64,000 nucleotides of DNA, taken from NCBI RefSeq assembly GCF_015210005.1, contig NZ_MU158698.1, forward strand, positions 372,001 to 436,000, read 5' to 3'. Below the pieces are notes generated by a model. That model saw only the letters and a program-made list of their open reading frames with translations. It was not told the origin of the DNA and did not search any database. Shown here piece by piece: positions 19,958 through 28,204 of this stretch; position 1 is the stretch's first letter; each line of letters begins with the position of its first letter. The translations under genes were made by a program, and so were the position numbers. The DNA is from Sphingobacterium hungaricum (GTDB lineage: Bacteria; Bacteroidota; Bacteroidia; Sphingobacteriales; Sphingobacteriaceae).

Positions 19958-20575
19958 TTAAATTTGGTCTTTATTGTCTTGCCAAGCATGAGGATTGTCA
20001 GAAGATTCAACCTTAATAAATACAGGTTTTTCTCTTTTGAAAATTGCAGCTAAAACTAAAGCTAAGATGAAATAAGCAATTAAACTCACACCTAATCCTT
20101 TTAATATCTGACCAAAAGAAATAGTTCCTGCCGCTTCTTTAGTTTCTTCTAACATAGCAACCATGCTATCGATCTGTTCATCGTTTGTGCCCATCTTTTC
20201 CAAAGACTCAATCGTTAGATTCATCGTGTTATTAATGGATTCTTCTTGAACTTGAGGCATCGCAAAATTAAACAGAGAGATACCGACAATAGAAATAATC
20301 GCGCTTATAGCAAGCATGATGTAGATATTCTTCAACGCCGTACTAAAATCCCAGTAGCCACCGACATATTTTCGCAATGAATTAGCGAATATACAAGCGA
20401 CAACGACAAACAACACATAATTTAACGCCGCTGAAATTGCGGATGAAAGAAATAATGATGTTGCAGACTTTAAAACGTATAAACTTATTATTGAAGCTAC
20501 TAATGAAATGACACCTAGGATTACCCCATAGCTGATGGATTTCTTTTTAGGATCGATGGTTACAAATTCAGACAT
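19958..20575 (-). CDS. DUF4199 membrane protein
   Basis: A 205-residue protein with about four membrane helices (20-40, 44-66, 82-105, 160-185) and a soluble loop (about 110-150) rich in acidic residues and methionine. This arrangement is that of DUF4199, a family largely restricted to Bacteroidota and commonly found just upstream of GT2 genes. Function unknown. It lies 3 bp after the 222-residue gene and 33 bp before the GtrB-like gene. Confidence 0.8.
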   Translation of the reverse strand: MSEFVTIDPKKKSISYGVILGVISLVASIISLYVLKSATSLFLSSAISAALNYVLFVVVACIFANSLRKYVGGYWDFSTALKNIYIMLAISAIISIVGISLFNFAMPQVQEESINNTMNLTIESLEKMGTNDEQIDSMVAMLEETKEAAGTISFGQILKGLGVSLIAYFILALVLAAIFKREKPVFIKVESSDNPHAWQDNKDQI

Positions 20576-20578
20576 AAT

Positions 20579-21247
20579 TTATTTGTTAAAGTTTATAATT
20601 AATTGATAGATTGCATTGTCGTATGATTTATTCAAAGCGCTAGCCGAAAAATCAGTTAGTTTTTCAGAAGAAGGATTTGGCTCTGTGAAGAAACTCATGA
20701 TCGGATAGAATACATCCGCCAACTCATCTTCAATATCCAATGTTTTTGCTGTTTTCGCTATTTCTGCATAATCGCTTTCAATTAAAATCTGGTTAGCGAT
20801 CACTTTTTCATATATACGATGTTCGTCCTGAAATTCATCATCTTCTACCAACAAGAATTCTTTCAGAAAATCGTCTAAACTAGGATTAACTTCTTCATCT
20901 GCACATTCGCGCAAGTATAAAAAGACATTAAGCAATTCGGTTCCGCGATCTAAGGTTTGGTCTTCGATCGATTCCCATTCTTCAGAATCTAAATAGTCTT
21001 CTTCTAATTTTTGAATATCTTCAGAGAAGAAATTGATCATCAACAAATCGAACGCAACTTCGCGCAATTCTTCGAACTGCTGATTGGTATCAAATGCCTC
21101 GTCCAACAAAGACACTTTATCCATAAATGGAGCTTCGGTGTCATAAATATTTTCCAATGTAGAAAAGAATGCTTTTCCATCAATGCCCTCTTCTTTTGCA
21201 TAAGCTAGAAGTCCGGCTTCTAATGCATTTTTTACTTTTAAATCCAT
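20579..21247 (-). CDS. Acidic helical protein of unknown function
   Basis: A soluble 222-residue protein, strongly acidic (many D/E runs, for example around residues 75-95 and 130-145) and predicted all-helical. There is no signal peptide and no domain I recognise. It sits between the dihydroorotase-like gene (5 bp spacing) and DUF4199 (3 bp), an order typical of Bacteroidota, so it belongs to the same operon. A scaffold or adaptor role is possible but unsupported. Confidence 0.7.
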   Translation of the reverse strand: MDLKVKNALEAGLLAYAKEEGIDGKAFFSTLENIYDTEAPFMDKVSLLDEAFDTNQQFEELREVAFDLLMINFFSEDIQKLEEDYLDSEEWESIEDQTLDRGTELLNVFLYLRECADEEVNPSLDDFLKEFLLVEDDEFQDEHRIYEKVIANQILIESDYAEIAKTAKTLDIEDELADVFYPIMSFFTEPNPSSEKLTDFSASALNKSYDNAIYQLIINFNK

Positions 21248-21252
21248 ACTAT

Positions 21253-22518
21253 TTAGTTGTTGAGGTTTAATTTATCATTATTAAAAACCGCTTTCACTTT
21301 TCCTTTTAATTCTTGTCCTAACAAAGGACTATTTTTCGATTTAGAATGATTGGTTTTTTCGTCGAAAACCCACGTTTCATCGATATTAAACAATACAAAA
21401 TTAGCAGAAGAACCTTCTTCAAAATTCGGAACTTCGATATTCACCAACTTTCTTGGTGCAATCGCTAATTTTTCAACAATGGTTTCGGCCTCTAATCCTG
21501 CTTTGACTAAGATAGGCAAAACAGTTTGTAATCCAATAATTCCATTTTTTGCGATATGAAATTCCACATTTTTAAATTCAATCTCATGCGGCGTATGCTG
21601 TGAAACAATCGCATCGATTGTTCCATCTTTCAATCCTTTCAGTAAAGCCTTTACATCTTTTTTAGTTCGTAAAGGCGGGCTAACTTTGAAATTGCTATCA
21701 AAACTTACCACCTCTTCTTCTGTGAAATACAAATGATGGGCAGCGACATCGCAAGTAACTTTTAATCCTTTAGCTTTTGCTTTTTTTACTAAATCCACCG
21801 TATCTGCTGTCGAGATTGTCGTAAAATGGATAGATGAATCGTTATATTCCGCTAAATAAATATCGCGTGAAATCATTAATGTTTCCGCTAAATTTGGAAT
21901 CCCTTTCATCCCCAAATAGGTACTGACGATTCCTTCATTCATTTTATTATCTGCCGCAATGGAATGGTCTTGAGGAAATGAAATGATTAAGCCATCAAAT
22001 CCTTTGGCATACAATAGCGCGCGGTTCATTAAACCTGCCTCCTGAATACTTTTATTGCCGTCAGAAAATGCAATTGCACCATTGGATTGCATGTCGTACA
22101 ATTCTGCCAGTTCTTTTCCTTCTCTATTTTTGCTGATGGATCCGATTGGGAACACATCCACTAAAAATCCTTTCGAAGAATTCACAATTAAACTCACTTC
22201 AGAACGGCTATGAATTGGAGGGGCCGTATTAGGTTGCACAGTAACTGCGGTAAAACCACCAGCCGCCGCGGCAGCCGCACCCGTTTTCAAATCCTCTTTA
22301 GTCTCCAAACCCGGTTCTCCAAAATTGGCGTTTAAATCAAAAAATCCAGCAGAAAGGTAACTGCCTTTTCCATCAATCGTTTCGATGCTTTTATCTGAGG
22401 AAATTTTCTTAGCAATTTTACTGATTCTGCCCTTTTCAATAAGAACGTCGACAACTTGATTGTGGTATTTGTTTTCTGGAGAAAGTAAAGTTGCTGAGTT
22501 TATTTGAAATGTGTTCAT
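21253..22518 (-). CDS. Dihydroorotase-like amidohydrolase, probably catalytically inactive (PyrC'-type)
   Basis: A 421-residue protein of the dihydroorotase branch of the amidohydrolase superfamily, with the GEPG, 'QPNTAPPIHS' and 'VSPPLRTKKD' blocks of that branch. However the zinc-binding HxH is replaced: D61-L-N63-A-N65-F-GEPG has asparagines at both histidine positions. The catalytic Asp of 'DHAPH' is also changed, reading Q307-H-T-P-H311. Such inactive homologues (PyrC') can be structural partners of aspartate transcarbamoylase. A true dihydroorotase is then expected elsewhere in the genome. It is the first gene of the operon running to 16.9 kb and has a 150-nt leader with a hairpin. Confidence 0.85.
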   Translation of the reverse strand: MNTFQINSATLLSPENKYHNQVVDVLIEKGRISKIAKKISSDKSIETIDGKGSYLSAGFFDLNANFGEPGLETKEDLKTGAAAAAAGGFTAVTVQPNTAPPIHSRSEVSLIVNSSKGFLVDVFPIGSISKNREGKELAELYDMQSNGAIAFSDGNKSIQEAGLMNRALLYAKGFDGLIISFPQDHSIAADNKMNEGIVSTYLGMKGIPNLAETLMISRDIYLAEYNDSSIHFTTISTADTVDLVKKAKAKGLKVTCDVAAHHLYFTEEEVVSFDSNFKVSPPLRTKKDVKALLKGLKDGTIDAIVSQHTPHEIEFKNVEFHIAKNGIIGLQTVLPILVKAGLEAETIVEKLAIAPRKLVNIEVPNFEEGSSANFVLFNIDETWVFDEKTNHSKSKNSPLLGQELKGKVKAVFNNDKLNLNN

Positions 22519-22603
22519 AAATATATTTTCTACGAAGTCAATTTGGGATAACTTGAGGATTGAGAGCGAATATTCTGCAGATTCATTGCTAAAAACAACC
22601 TCT

Positions 22604-22632
22604 TATTTTTAGAAAATGTATTTCTAAAAATA
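22604..22632. promoter_or_regulatory. 12-bp inverted repeat in the leader of the dihydroorotase-like gene
   Basis: TATTTTTAGAAA (22604-22615) pairs perfectly with 22621-22632 across a 5-nt loop. It lies inside the predicted leader and also about 90 nt beyond the ubiX stop. It could be an operator, a leader structure or a weak terminator of ubiX. Confidence 0.4.
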
Positions 22633-22674
22633 GGTAATTTTTGCAATACGCCAACAGAACATCTCATTGAGAAA

Positions 22675-22682
22675 CAAAAGTA
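22675..22682 (-). promoter_or_regulatory. -7 promoter element for the dihydroorotase-like operon
   Basis: TACTTTTG fits TAnnTTTG; a TTTG at 22705-22708 upstream is a possible -33 element with a 22-nt spacer. The implied leader is about 150 nt. Confidence 0.4.
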
Positions 22683-22720
22683 CAAAAATCAATGAATTGT
22701 GTAACAAAAAACCTAAAAAA

Positions 22721-23290
22721 CTATTCGCCCCACTGGTAACTTTTTATGTCCAAACCAGCTAAATGAAGACATCGGTCTATCACAGTGGCTGCTAAATCTT
22801 CGAAAGTCTTTGGCAAAGAATAAAATGATGGGCTTGCAGGGCTAATAATCGCACCCGCCTGAGTCAACAATGCCATGTTACTGATATGAATTGGGCTTAG
22901 AGGAGTTTCACGGGTAATGAGAATCAATTTTCTCCGTTCTTTCAACATCACATCCGCGGCGCGAGTGGTCAAATCAGAAGATATTCCATGCGCTATGCGT
23001 GCCAATGTCCCCATCGAACATGGACATACAAACATCGTATCGTAGTTGGCAGAACCGGATGCAAATGGAGCGAAAAAATCATTTTTTGCATAAACTTTAA
23101 ACGGATAGTTTGCATATTCTTCATTTTGCAATTCGAATTTCCAAACATCTTTCGCATTGTCTGACATGACCACGCCCACGCTCTCGATCTGCTGATGCAA
23201 CGCTTTTAGCTTATCCAACAACACTTTAGCATATATAGAACCGCTTGCTCCAGTGATTGCAACGACGATTTTCCGTTTTTTTTCTTCCAT
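22721..23290 (-). CDS. ubiX: UbiX-type flavin prenyltransferase
   Basis: UbiX builds prenylated FMN, the cofactor of UbiD decarboxylases. The 189-residue protein from ATG 23290 has the family start 'IVVAITGASGSIYAKVLLDKL', 'FVCPCSMGTLARIAHGISSDLTTRAADVMLKERRKLILITRETPLSPIHISNM', and 'SPASPSFYSLPKTFEDL'. The frame remains open upstream to 23392, but that stretch holds a promoter element and a terminator-like hairpin and is not coding. Expression may be controlled by this leader. It is a single-gene unit. Confidence 0.93.
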   Translation of the reverse strand: MEEKKRKIVVAITGASGSIYAKVLLDKLKALHQQIESVGVVMSDNAKDVWKFELQNEEYANYPFKVYAKNDFFAPFASGSANYDTMFVCPCSMGTLARIAHGISSDLTTRAADVMLKERRKLILITRETPLSPIHISNMALLTQAGAIISPASPSFYSLPKTFEDLAATVIDRCLHLAGLDIKSYQWGE

Positions 23291-23311
23291 CAAAAACAAA
23301 GCTATAAAAAA

Positions 23312-23338
23312 AGGGTCGAATAAGAAATATTCGACCCT
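23312..23338 (-). terminator. Terminator-like hairpin in the ubiX leader (candidate attenuator)
   Basis: On the minus strand an 11-bp perfect stem (arm AGGGTCGAATA, 5-nt loop) is followed by seven T, the form of an intrinsic terminator. It lies 22 bp before the ubiX start and about 45 nt after the predicted transcription start, where it would cut off a short leader RNA. Confidence 0.65.
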
Positions 23339-23359
23339 ACATCTACCTATGAAAAACAT

Positions 23360-23386
23360 GCCCTTGGGGAGGGCATTACAAATGTA
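23360..23386 (-). promoter_or_regulatory. Promoter element and first leader hairpin upstream of ubiX
   Basis: TACATTTG at 23386-23379 matches the -7 consensus. Right after it the leader can fold ATGCCCT with AGGGCAT (positions about 23376-23358), giving a small hairpin before the terminator-like one. No -33 match was found. Confidence 0.45.
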
Positions 23387-23613
23387 CATCAAGATTTTTT
23401 AATTTTTATATTTTTTTTAAAATTATCTTTGAAATTTGTAGATTTTTACCTACAAGAAAATTTCTTTAGTAAATCTCAAAAAAAGTTTCACTTTTTTGTC
23501 AAATTTTTTAAAAAATTGTTCAGATTGATTCAAACCTGCTTCCAATAAATTTGCCAAAACATACGTCAAATTAACATTTTTTTGCTTATTTCGTATAAAT
23601 AAATAGCAATCAA

Positions 23614-24264
23614 ATGAGTTTAACCGTTCTGGAGGAATATATTGAAACAGGTAATCACCAAGATTTGGACGTGCTGTTGCGCGCCAATCCTGAGCTTACA
23701 AAACAAAACACAAGTCACGACATCTCTCCCCTATTGCTTGCATGCTATTACAACAAACCTGTTATTGTTCAGACTATTTTAAAATACAGCAGCTCGCTAA
23801 CCATTCATGAAGCTGCCGCTGCAGGACTTACAGAACAGGTCGATTTAATGGTCAAACAAAAACCAGAGGTTAAGGATGAACTTTCAAGCCATGGTTTTAC
23901 GGCCTTGGGAATCGCTGCTCATTTCGGACGCGAAGATATCGTCCGTCTGTTATTGAAAAATCTGGCTGACCCAAACATTTCATCCCAAAACGGCTACAGC
24001 GTATTTCCGTTGCATGCCGCATTGAGCATAAATCATGATGGCATCGCCAAGATGTTGATTGAAGCAGGCGCTGAAGTCAATATTTTGCAAGCGTCCAGAA
24101 TCACGCCGTTGCATTTAGCGGCTCAGCATGGAAATATTGATCTCATTATTATTTTATTAGAAAACGGCGCTGACATCACCGTCAAAAATGACTTCGGACT
24201 AACGGCTTCGGATTTAGCAGACGAAAAAGGCTATAAAGAGATCGCTTCAATACTTCAGGTTTAG
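23614..24264 (+). CDS. Ankyrin-repeat protein
   Basis: A 216-residue protein made of about six ankyrin repeats, visible as 'GHTALGIAAHFGREDIVRLLL'-like units: 'HDISPLLLACYYNKPVIVQTILKY', 'GFTALGIAAHFGREDIVRLLL', 'FPLHAALSINHDGIAKMLIEAGAEVN', 'TPLHLAAQHGNIDLIIILLENGAD' and 'GLTASDLADEKGYKEIASIL'. There is no signal peptide, so it is probably a cytoplasmic protein-binding module. The partner is unknown. It overlaps the convergent DUF2851 gene by 4 bp. Confidence 0.88.
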   Translation: MSLTVLEEYIETGNHQDLDVLLRANPELTKQNTSHDISPLLLACYYNKPVIVQTILKYSSSLTIHEAAAAGLTEQVDLMVKQKPEVKDELSSHGFTALGIAAHFGREDIVRLLLKNLADPNISSQNGYSVFPLHAALSINHDGIAKMLIEAGAEVNILQASRITPLHLAAQHGNIDLIIILLENGADITVKNDFGLTASDLADEKGYKEIASILQV

Positions 24265-25547
24265 ATTTTTCGTTTCAAGATCGAAAGACCAATTGAACAG
24301 TCAAGGCAGTTTTTCTTTTCGCAATAACGTGCGTACAAATGAAGCAATGCCTGAGAATCAGAGGCATTCTTAGCTTGCAATCCCAATTCTTTAAACTTTT
24401 CCGTAATTGAGTTTTTTTCAGGTTTCAGATCTGACAGCCAACGGATTGCCTTTTCAATGAACATCGGATTATCCGAATATTTCCCGTAGGAGAACACAAG
24501 CACCGAAAAACAATTGATGACCAGATGTTCAATAAAAGCAGGGCTCCAATTTGTGGAATGCCGGTTTGTTGTTTTTGAAAACCTAAAATGATTTTCCCAA
24601 TAAACATGCATTGTGAAGGGCTTAAAAAACGCTGTAAAATTTGTAGCTGCATCCATCTCAATTATTTTGGAAAAGAATGAGGGAAATTCAGCGTAAAAAC
24701 AACAAAGCTGGGCGATTCGATAGGTTGGAAAATTATAGGGCCGCATGCGCAAGAATTTCCATTCTTCAGCATTCATCTGATTGAAATGATAAACAGCTTT
24801 CAAATGACGGTAAGTTAATTGCAAGGATAAATAATAGTCATCACCTTCATCCTCTTCCAAAAAACCCGCCTGACCAAAACAGAGCGCCTCAATTTTCACT
24901 TTATCTGCGCGAAATTTTTGGAACAATTTGATGTCAATTAGTTCAGCAAGCTTAAGAAATGCTTCAGCATTTACTTTCATCCCAAACGAACGGCACAAAA
25001 GCATAAACGCAGCCTTTTCCCAATCCGATTGATGCGACGCAAGGTATTTTTGAACAGCATCAAATTTCAGCTCCAATCGTTCAATACTCATGCGCTGGAG
25101 CAAGTTCAGCTTAAGCAACCCATCAACTTCAGGCAATTGCTTTGCGCAAGGAATCCAGCGTTTGGAAGATATCAATTCACTGTAATTGACAAGCACATTG
25201 GCATCCACATAATGGCTTAAAATCAGCGTTGGTATTTCAGTTCCATCTGCCCGTCGACAGGGAATCAAATTTTCCCAAATAACGTGTAAAATAACATTGT
25301 TGTAGGCAGGGTCTGAATCGTGTTGATGCTGGTACCAATCCTGACCAGTCAAATGGATTTCCACATGACCGACCCATTCCGCTAATCCAATCTGTATTTT
25401 GGAATAAAGAAAATCTGGACCGGCATTTTTATTATGCTGGCCTACGCCAACAACCCTGATTTTCTCTCCGTCAGCAGAGAACAAATCCAGTGATTGATAG
25501 AGCCTAAACTGCCAAATAAAATGAAGTAATTCTTCCTTAAACAACAT
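24261..25547 (-). CDS. DUF2851 family protein
   Basis: A 428-residue protein matching DUF2851, a family common in Bacteroidota with unknown function. Conserved features: 'FIWQFRLYQSLDLFSADGEKIRVVGVGQHNKNAGPDFLYSKIQIG' at the start, 'WVGHVEIHLTGQDWYQHQHDSDPAYNNVILHVIWEN', and a C-terminal cysteine set 'YCEKKNCLDCSIGLSIL' that could bind metal. The N-terminal GPDF...H.H..D pattern resembles a nuclease-type metal site but this is inference. Confidence 0.85.
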   Translation of the reverse strand: MLFKEELLHFIWQFRLYQSLDLFSADGEKIRVVGVGQHNKNAGPDFLYSKIQIGLAEWVGHVEIHLTGQDWYQHQHDSDPAYNNVILHVIWENLIPCRRADGTEIPTLILSHYVDANVLVNYSELISSKRWIPCAKQLPEVDGLLKLNLLQRMSIERLELKFDAVQKYLASHQSDWEKAAFMLLCRSFGMKVNAEAFLKLAELIDIKLFQKFRADKVKIEALCFGQAGFLEEDEGDDYYLSLQLTYRHLKAVYHFNQMNAEEWKFLRMRPYNFPTYRIAQLCCFYAEFPSFFSKIIEMDAATNFTAFFKPFTMHVYWENHFRFSKTTNRHSTNWSPAFIEHLVINCFSVLVFSYGKYSDNPMFIEKAIRWLSDLKPEKNSITEKFKELGLQAKNASDSQALLHLYARYCEKKNCLDCSIGLSILKRKI

Positions 25548-25594
25548 AGATAAATATACTGTTATCTAATTGTTTACAGATAATCGGATAAAAA

Positions 25595-26641
25595 CTATAG
25601 AGGTAGAATAATTTTTAGCGTATCGGTTGAAATTTTTAAAATTTCAGTAATTTTCCCATTGATTTTTGGTGATTTTTTACCTTTATGCAAAATTGTTTTT
25701 GATGTAATCACACGCGCTTCATCCCAGAGATTGGCGTCAATAAATTGTTGAAGCGTATGTGCGCCACCCTCGATAATGATTGACTGCACATCCATCAGGA
25801 ACAATTGATAAAGAATAGTCTGAGGTAAGTATAAATCAAAGTTTTCAAGAGCGATAAATTTCCGTTTAGCTGTCCATTCAGATTTGACATCATTGAAAAT
25901 AATAGTCTCCGCTTCTTCCGAATAGATCGAGTTTGTTAGAGGAACATCCAAATGTTTGTCAATCAGAATCCGTTTCGGATTTTTGCCCGACCATTCTCTG
26001 ACCGTTAATGACGGATTATCAGCAATTGCCGTATTCTTACCAACCAAAATAGCATCTTCTTCGCTTCTCCATTTATGTACAAGCTGTTTGCTTGCCTCAT
26101 TTGAAATCCAAAGCTGCTGTTGTTCTTCTGGCGCAAAATAGCCATCCGCCGTTTCTGCCCATTTCAAAATCACATAGGGCCTGCTTTTTTCCAATTTCGT
26201 GAAGAATCTTCTGTTTGACCACTTTGCTTCTTTTTCCAAAACACCAACCATGACTTCGATGCCTGCATCTTTTATTTTCTTTACTCCTTCGCCATTAACC
26301 TTTGCAAACGGATCTATGCATCCAATTACAACTTTTGAAAACTGCTTTTGAATAATCAAGTCAGCACAAGGCGGTGTTTTTCCAAAATGCGAACAAGGTT
26401 CGAGGCTAACATAAAGCGTACTTTTTGTAAAAAGTTCGTCAGCGGATTGTCCATATTTTGAAGAACAATCCTGAATGGCATTCACCTCTGCATGAGGGCC
26501 GCCATAGGGAGAAGTATATCCTTCGCCAATAATCTTATCTTCATAAACAATCACTGCGCCAACCATCGGATTCGGACTGACAGTTCCGGAACCCAATTGA
26601 GCGAGCTCAAAACAGCGCTTCATGTAATGTTCATCTTGCAT
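25595..26641 (-). CDS. ribD: Bifunctional riboflavin biosynthesis deaminase/reductase
   Basis: RibD carries out deamination and side-chain reduction of the pyrimidine intermediate in riboflavin synthesis. From ATG 26641 it is 348 residues. The N-terminal deaminase has H50-A-E52 in 'GPHAEVNAIQDC' and zinc ligands C83 and C92 in 'EPCSHFGKTPPC'. The C-terminal reductase has 'VGKNTAIADNPSLTVR' and 'IIIEGGAHTLQQFI'. An in-frame TTG at 26647 overlaps the promoter element and is disfavoured. It diverges from prmC with only about 60 bp between. Confidence 0.95.
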   Translation of the reverse strand: MQDEHYMKRCFELAQLGSGTVSPNPMVGAVIVYEDKIIGEGYTSPYGGPHAEVNAIQDCSSKYGQSADELFTKSTLYVSLEPCSHFGKTPPCADLIIQKQFSKVVIGCIDPFAKVNGEGVKKIKDAGIEVMVGVLEKEAKWSNRRFFTKLEKSRPYVILKWAETADGYFAPEEQQQLWISNEASKQLVHKWRSEEDAILVGKNTAIADNPSLTVREWSGKNPKRILIDKHLDVPLTNSIYSEEAETIIFNDVKSEWTAKRKFIALENFDLYLPQTILYQLFLMDVQSIIIEGGAHTLQQFIDANLWDEARVITSKTILHKGKKSPKINGKITEILKISTDTLKIILPL

Positions 26642-26644
26642 ATA

Positions 26645-26652
26645 CAAAATTA
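26645..26652 (-). promoter_or_regulatory. -7 promoter element for ribD (leaderless candidate)
   Basis: TAATTTTG lies 3 nt before the ribD ATG at 26641, which would put transcription start at the start codon. Confidence 0.45.
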
Positions 26653-26692
26653 TTAAAATCTCCCATAGTAAACGATTAAGGAATCGCTTTTG

Positions 26693-26700
26693 TAAATTTG
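26693..26700 (+). promoter_or_regulatory. -7 promoter element for prmC (leaderless candidate)
   Basis: TAAATTTG lies 4 nt before the prmC ATG at 26705, back to back with the ribD element. Confidence 0.45.
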
Positions 26701-26704
26701 CTCC

Positions 26705-27553
26705 ATGAATTCATACAATGCCCTGTCTGAACAGTATAAAAACAATTTACAAGAGCTGTATACTGCGGATGAAATACAGTCAATTCTGAACCTCGCGCTC
26801 GAAAAGCTTACGGGGAAAAATGCTTTGACTGTACGCATGCAAAAAGAGATTTCTTCAGAAACTTTTAACCGTGCTTTGGAAATTGGAAATGAGCTTCAGC
26901 AAGGCAAACCTATTCAGTATATTTTGGGTGAAGCTAGTTTTTATGGCTTAACCTTGCAGGTTAATGAACATGTCCTGATTCCACGAATGGAAACTGAAGA
27001 ACTGGTGAACCTGATCATTAAAAATCATAAGGCTGAACAAAACCTGGAAATTATCGATATTGGAACCGGTTCGGGTTGCATTCCAATTGCCTTAGCGAAA
27101 CACCTACACTATAAAGAAATTACTGCAGCGGACATTTCTTCAGATGCCATCCGATTGGCTAAACAAAATGCGTCAGACAATCAGGTAGCTATCCATTTTA
27201 AAGAAATTGACATCTTGGAATGGGATCTTGTTTTTGATGCTGAGCAATATGATTTAATCGTCAGCAACCCGCCCTATATCCGAAACATGGAAAAGGCGGC
27301 CATGCATAAAAATGTGCTAGCCTACGAACCTCATTTAGCACTTTTTGTCGAGGACCATACTCCTTTATTATTTTATACCACCATTGCTGATTTTGCTTTG
27401 CAACATTTAAAAAAATCAGGAAAACTCTATTTTGAAATCAATCAATATTTAGGAACTGAGACGCAGGACATGCTCCTAAAAAAAGGTTTTAAGAATGTTT
27501 TGATTCTAAATGACATCAATGGGGCACAAAGGATGATCGTGGCAGACAGGTAA
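26705..27553 (+). CDS. prmC: Peptide chain release factor N5-glutamine methyltransferase
   Basis: PrmC methylates the GGQ glutamine of release factors. The 282-residue protein has an N-terminal helical domain (1-85), the SAM motif 'IIDIGTGSGCIPIALAKH' (about 117-133) and the substrate-binding NPPY at 188-191. 'IPRMETEELV' is the usual 'PR.ETE.LV' signature. It shares a 60-bp divergent promoter region with ribD. Confidence 0.95.
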   Translation: MNSYNALSEQYKNNLQELYTADEIQSILNLALEKLTGKNALTVRMQKEISSETFNRALEIGNELQQGKPIQYILGEASFYGLTLQVNEHVLIPRMETEELVNLIIKNHKAEQNLEIIDIGTGSGCIPIALAKHLHYKEITAADISSDAIRLAKQNASDNQVAIHFKEIDILEWDLVFDAEQYDLIVSNPPYIRNMEKAAMHKNVLAYEPHLALFVEDHTPLLFYTTIADFALQHLKKSGKLYFEINQYLGTETQDMLLKKGFKNVLILNDINGAQRMIVADR

Positions 27554-27623
27554 AATTATATGCATTTTTTCAAACTGAATAACAAGCACTTAATTAATAT
27601 CCATTAAAATAAGCTGTATTTAT

Positions 27624-27654
27624 TTTGGCACTAAAGTGAATTTTTATACCTTTG
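27624..27654 (+). promoter_or_regulatory. Promoter of tRNA-Lys
   Basis: TTTG at 27624-27627 and TACCTTTG at 27647-27654 are separated by 19 nt, a perfect match to the Bacteroidota -33/-7 promoter. The tRNA begins 48 nt further on. Confidence 0.75.
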
Positions 27655-27702
27655 CATCACTTTAAACAAAGAAAACAACTTATTTCTTAAACGTTTAAAA
27701 AG

Positions 27703-27775
27703 GATTCCGTAGCTCAGCTGGTAGAGCAATACACTTTTAATGTATGGGTCCTGGGTTCGAATCCCAGCGGGATCA
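27703..27775 (+). tRNA. tRNA-Lys (anticodon TTT)
   Basis: The cloverleaf is complete over 73 nt: 7-bp acceptor stem GATTCCG/CGGGATC with one G-T pair, D-arm AGCTCAGCTGGTAGAGC, anticodon loop CTTTTAA (TTT reads AAA/AAG), and T-arm CTGGGTTCGAATCCCAG. The 3' CCA is not encoded. Confidence 0.97.
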
Positions 27776-27798
27776 CAACTTTCAGAGTAAATTACAGT

Positions 27799-27832
27799 AA
27801 AACCCTTTAAATGGTACCATTTAAAGGGTTTT
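27799..27832. terminator. Terminator after tRNA-Lys (34-bp perfect palindrome)
   Basis: The segment is a perfect palindrome centred on GGTACC, arms of 17 bp starting AAAACCCTTTAAATGG, followed by a T-rich tail. Confidence 0.8.
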
Positions 27833-28204
27833 ATTTTTGACCATATCCCCCTTATTCTTCTGTAAAGCTGTTCTTAAAAAGTTCGTAAATCGAGACCTCA
27901 CTTTTCAACATAAAAAAAGGTCACCAATTTTAACAGTATTAGCCTGACCAATAATCAGTCATGTACCATGCCATATATTGGACATTTTGCCAATCCTCTT
28001 CCATAAAAAACTATTTACAAATCGCTTTCCATCATATAACAGCATCTGTTACAAAAAACAAAAAGACGGATAGCACGATGCGATTTTTAAACTCATAATC
28101 AATAGGTTGACTATTATTTTGAAAACATTTTTTGCTAAAAATATTAGTATTTTGTAGATTGCATTCAGTATTTTTATTCTAAACACATCAATAATCAAGC
28201 GGAT
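27833..28204. other. Gene-free stretch upstream of imuA
   Basis: About 370 AT-rich bases with no supported gene. The minus strand has one tiny open frame (28004 to 27939, 21 codons, start MEEDWQNVQYMAWYMT) without clear signals; it may be a fragment. The imuA promoter must lie here, but no TAnnTTTG and no obvious LexA-type palindrome was found. No LexA/S24 regulator gene is present next to the cassette. Confidence 0.5.

Noticed and set aside
23293..23392. 34-residue N-terminal extension of UbiX
   Set aside because: The stretch contains a promoter element and a terminator-like hairpin; the family starts at MEEKKRKIVVAITGASG.
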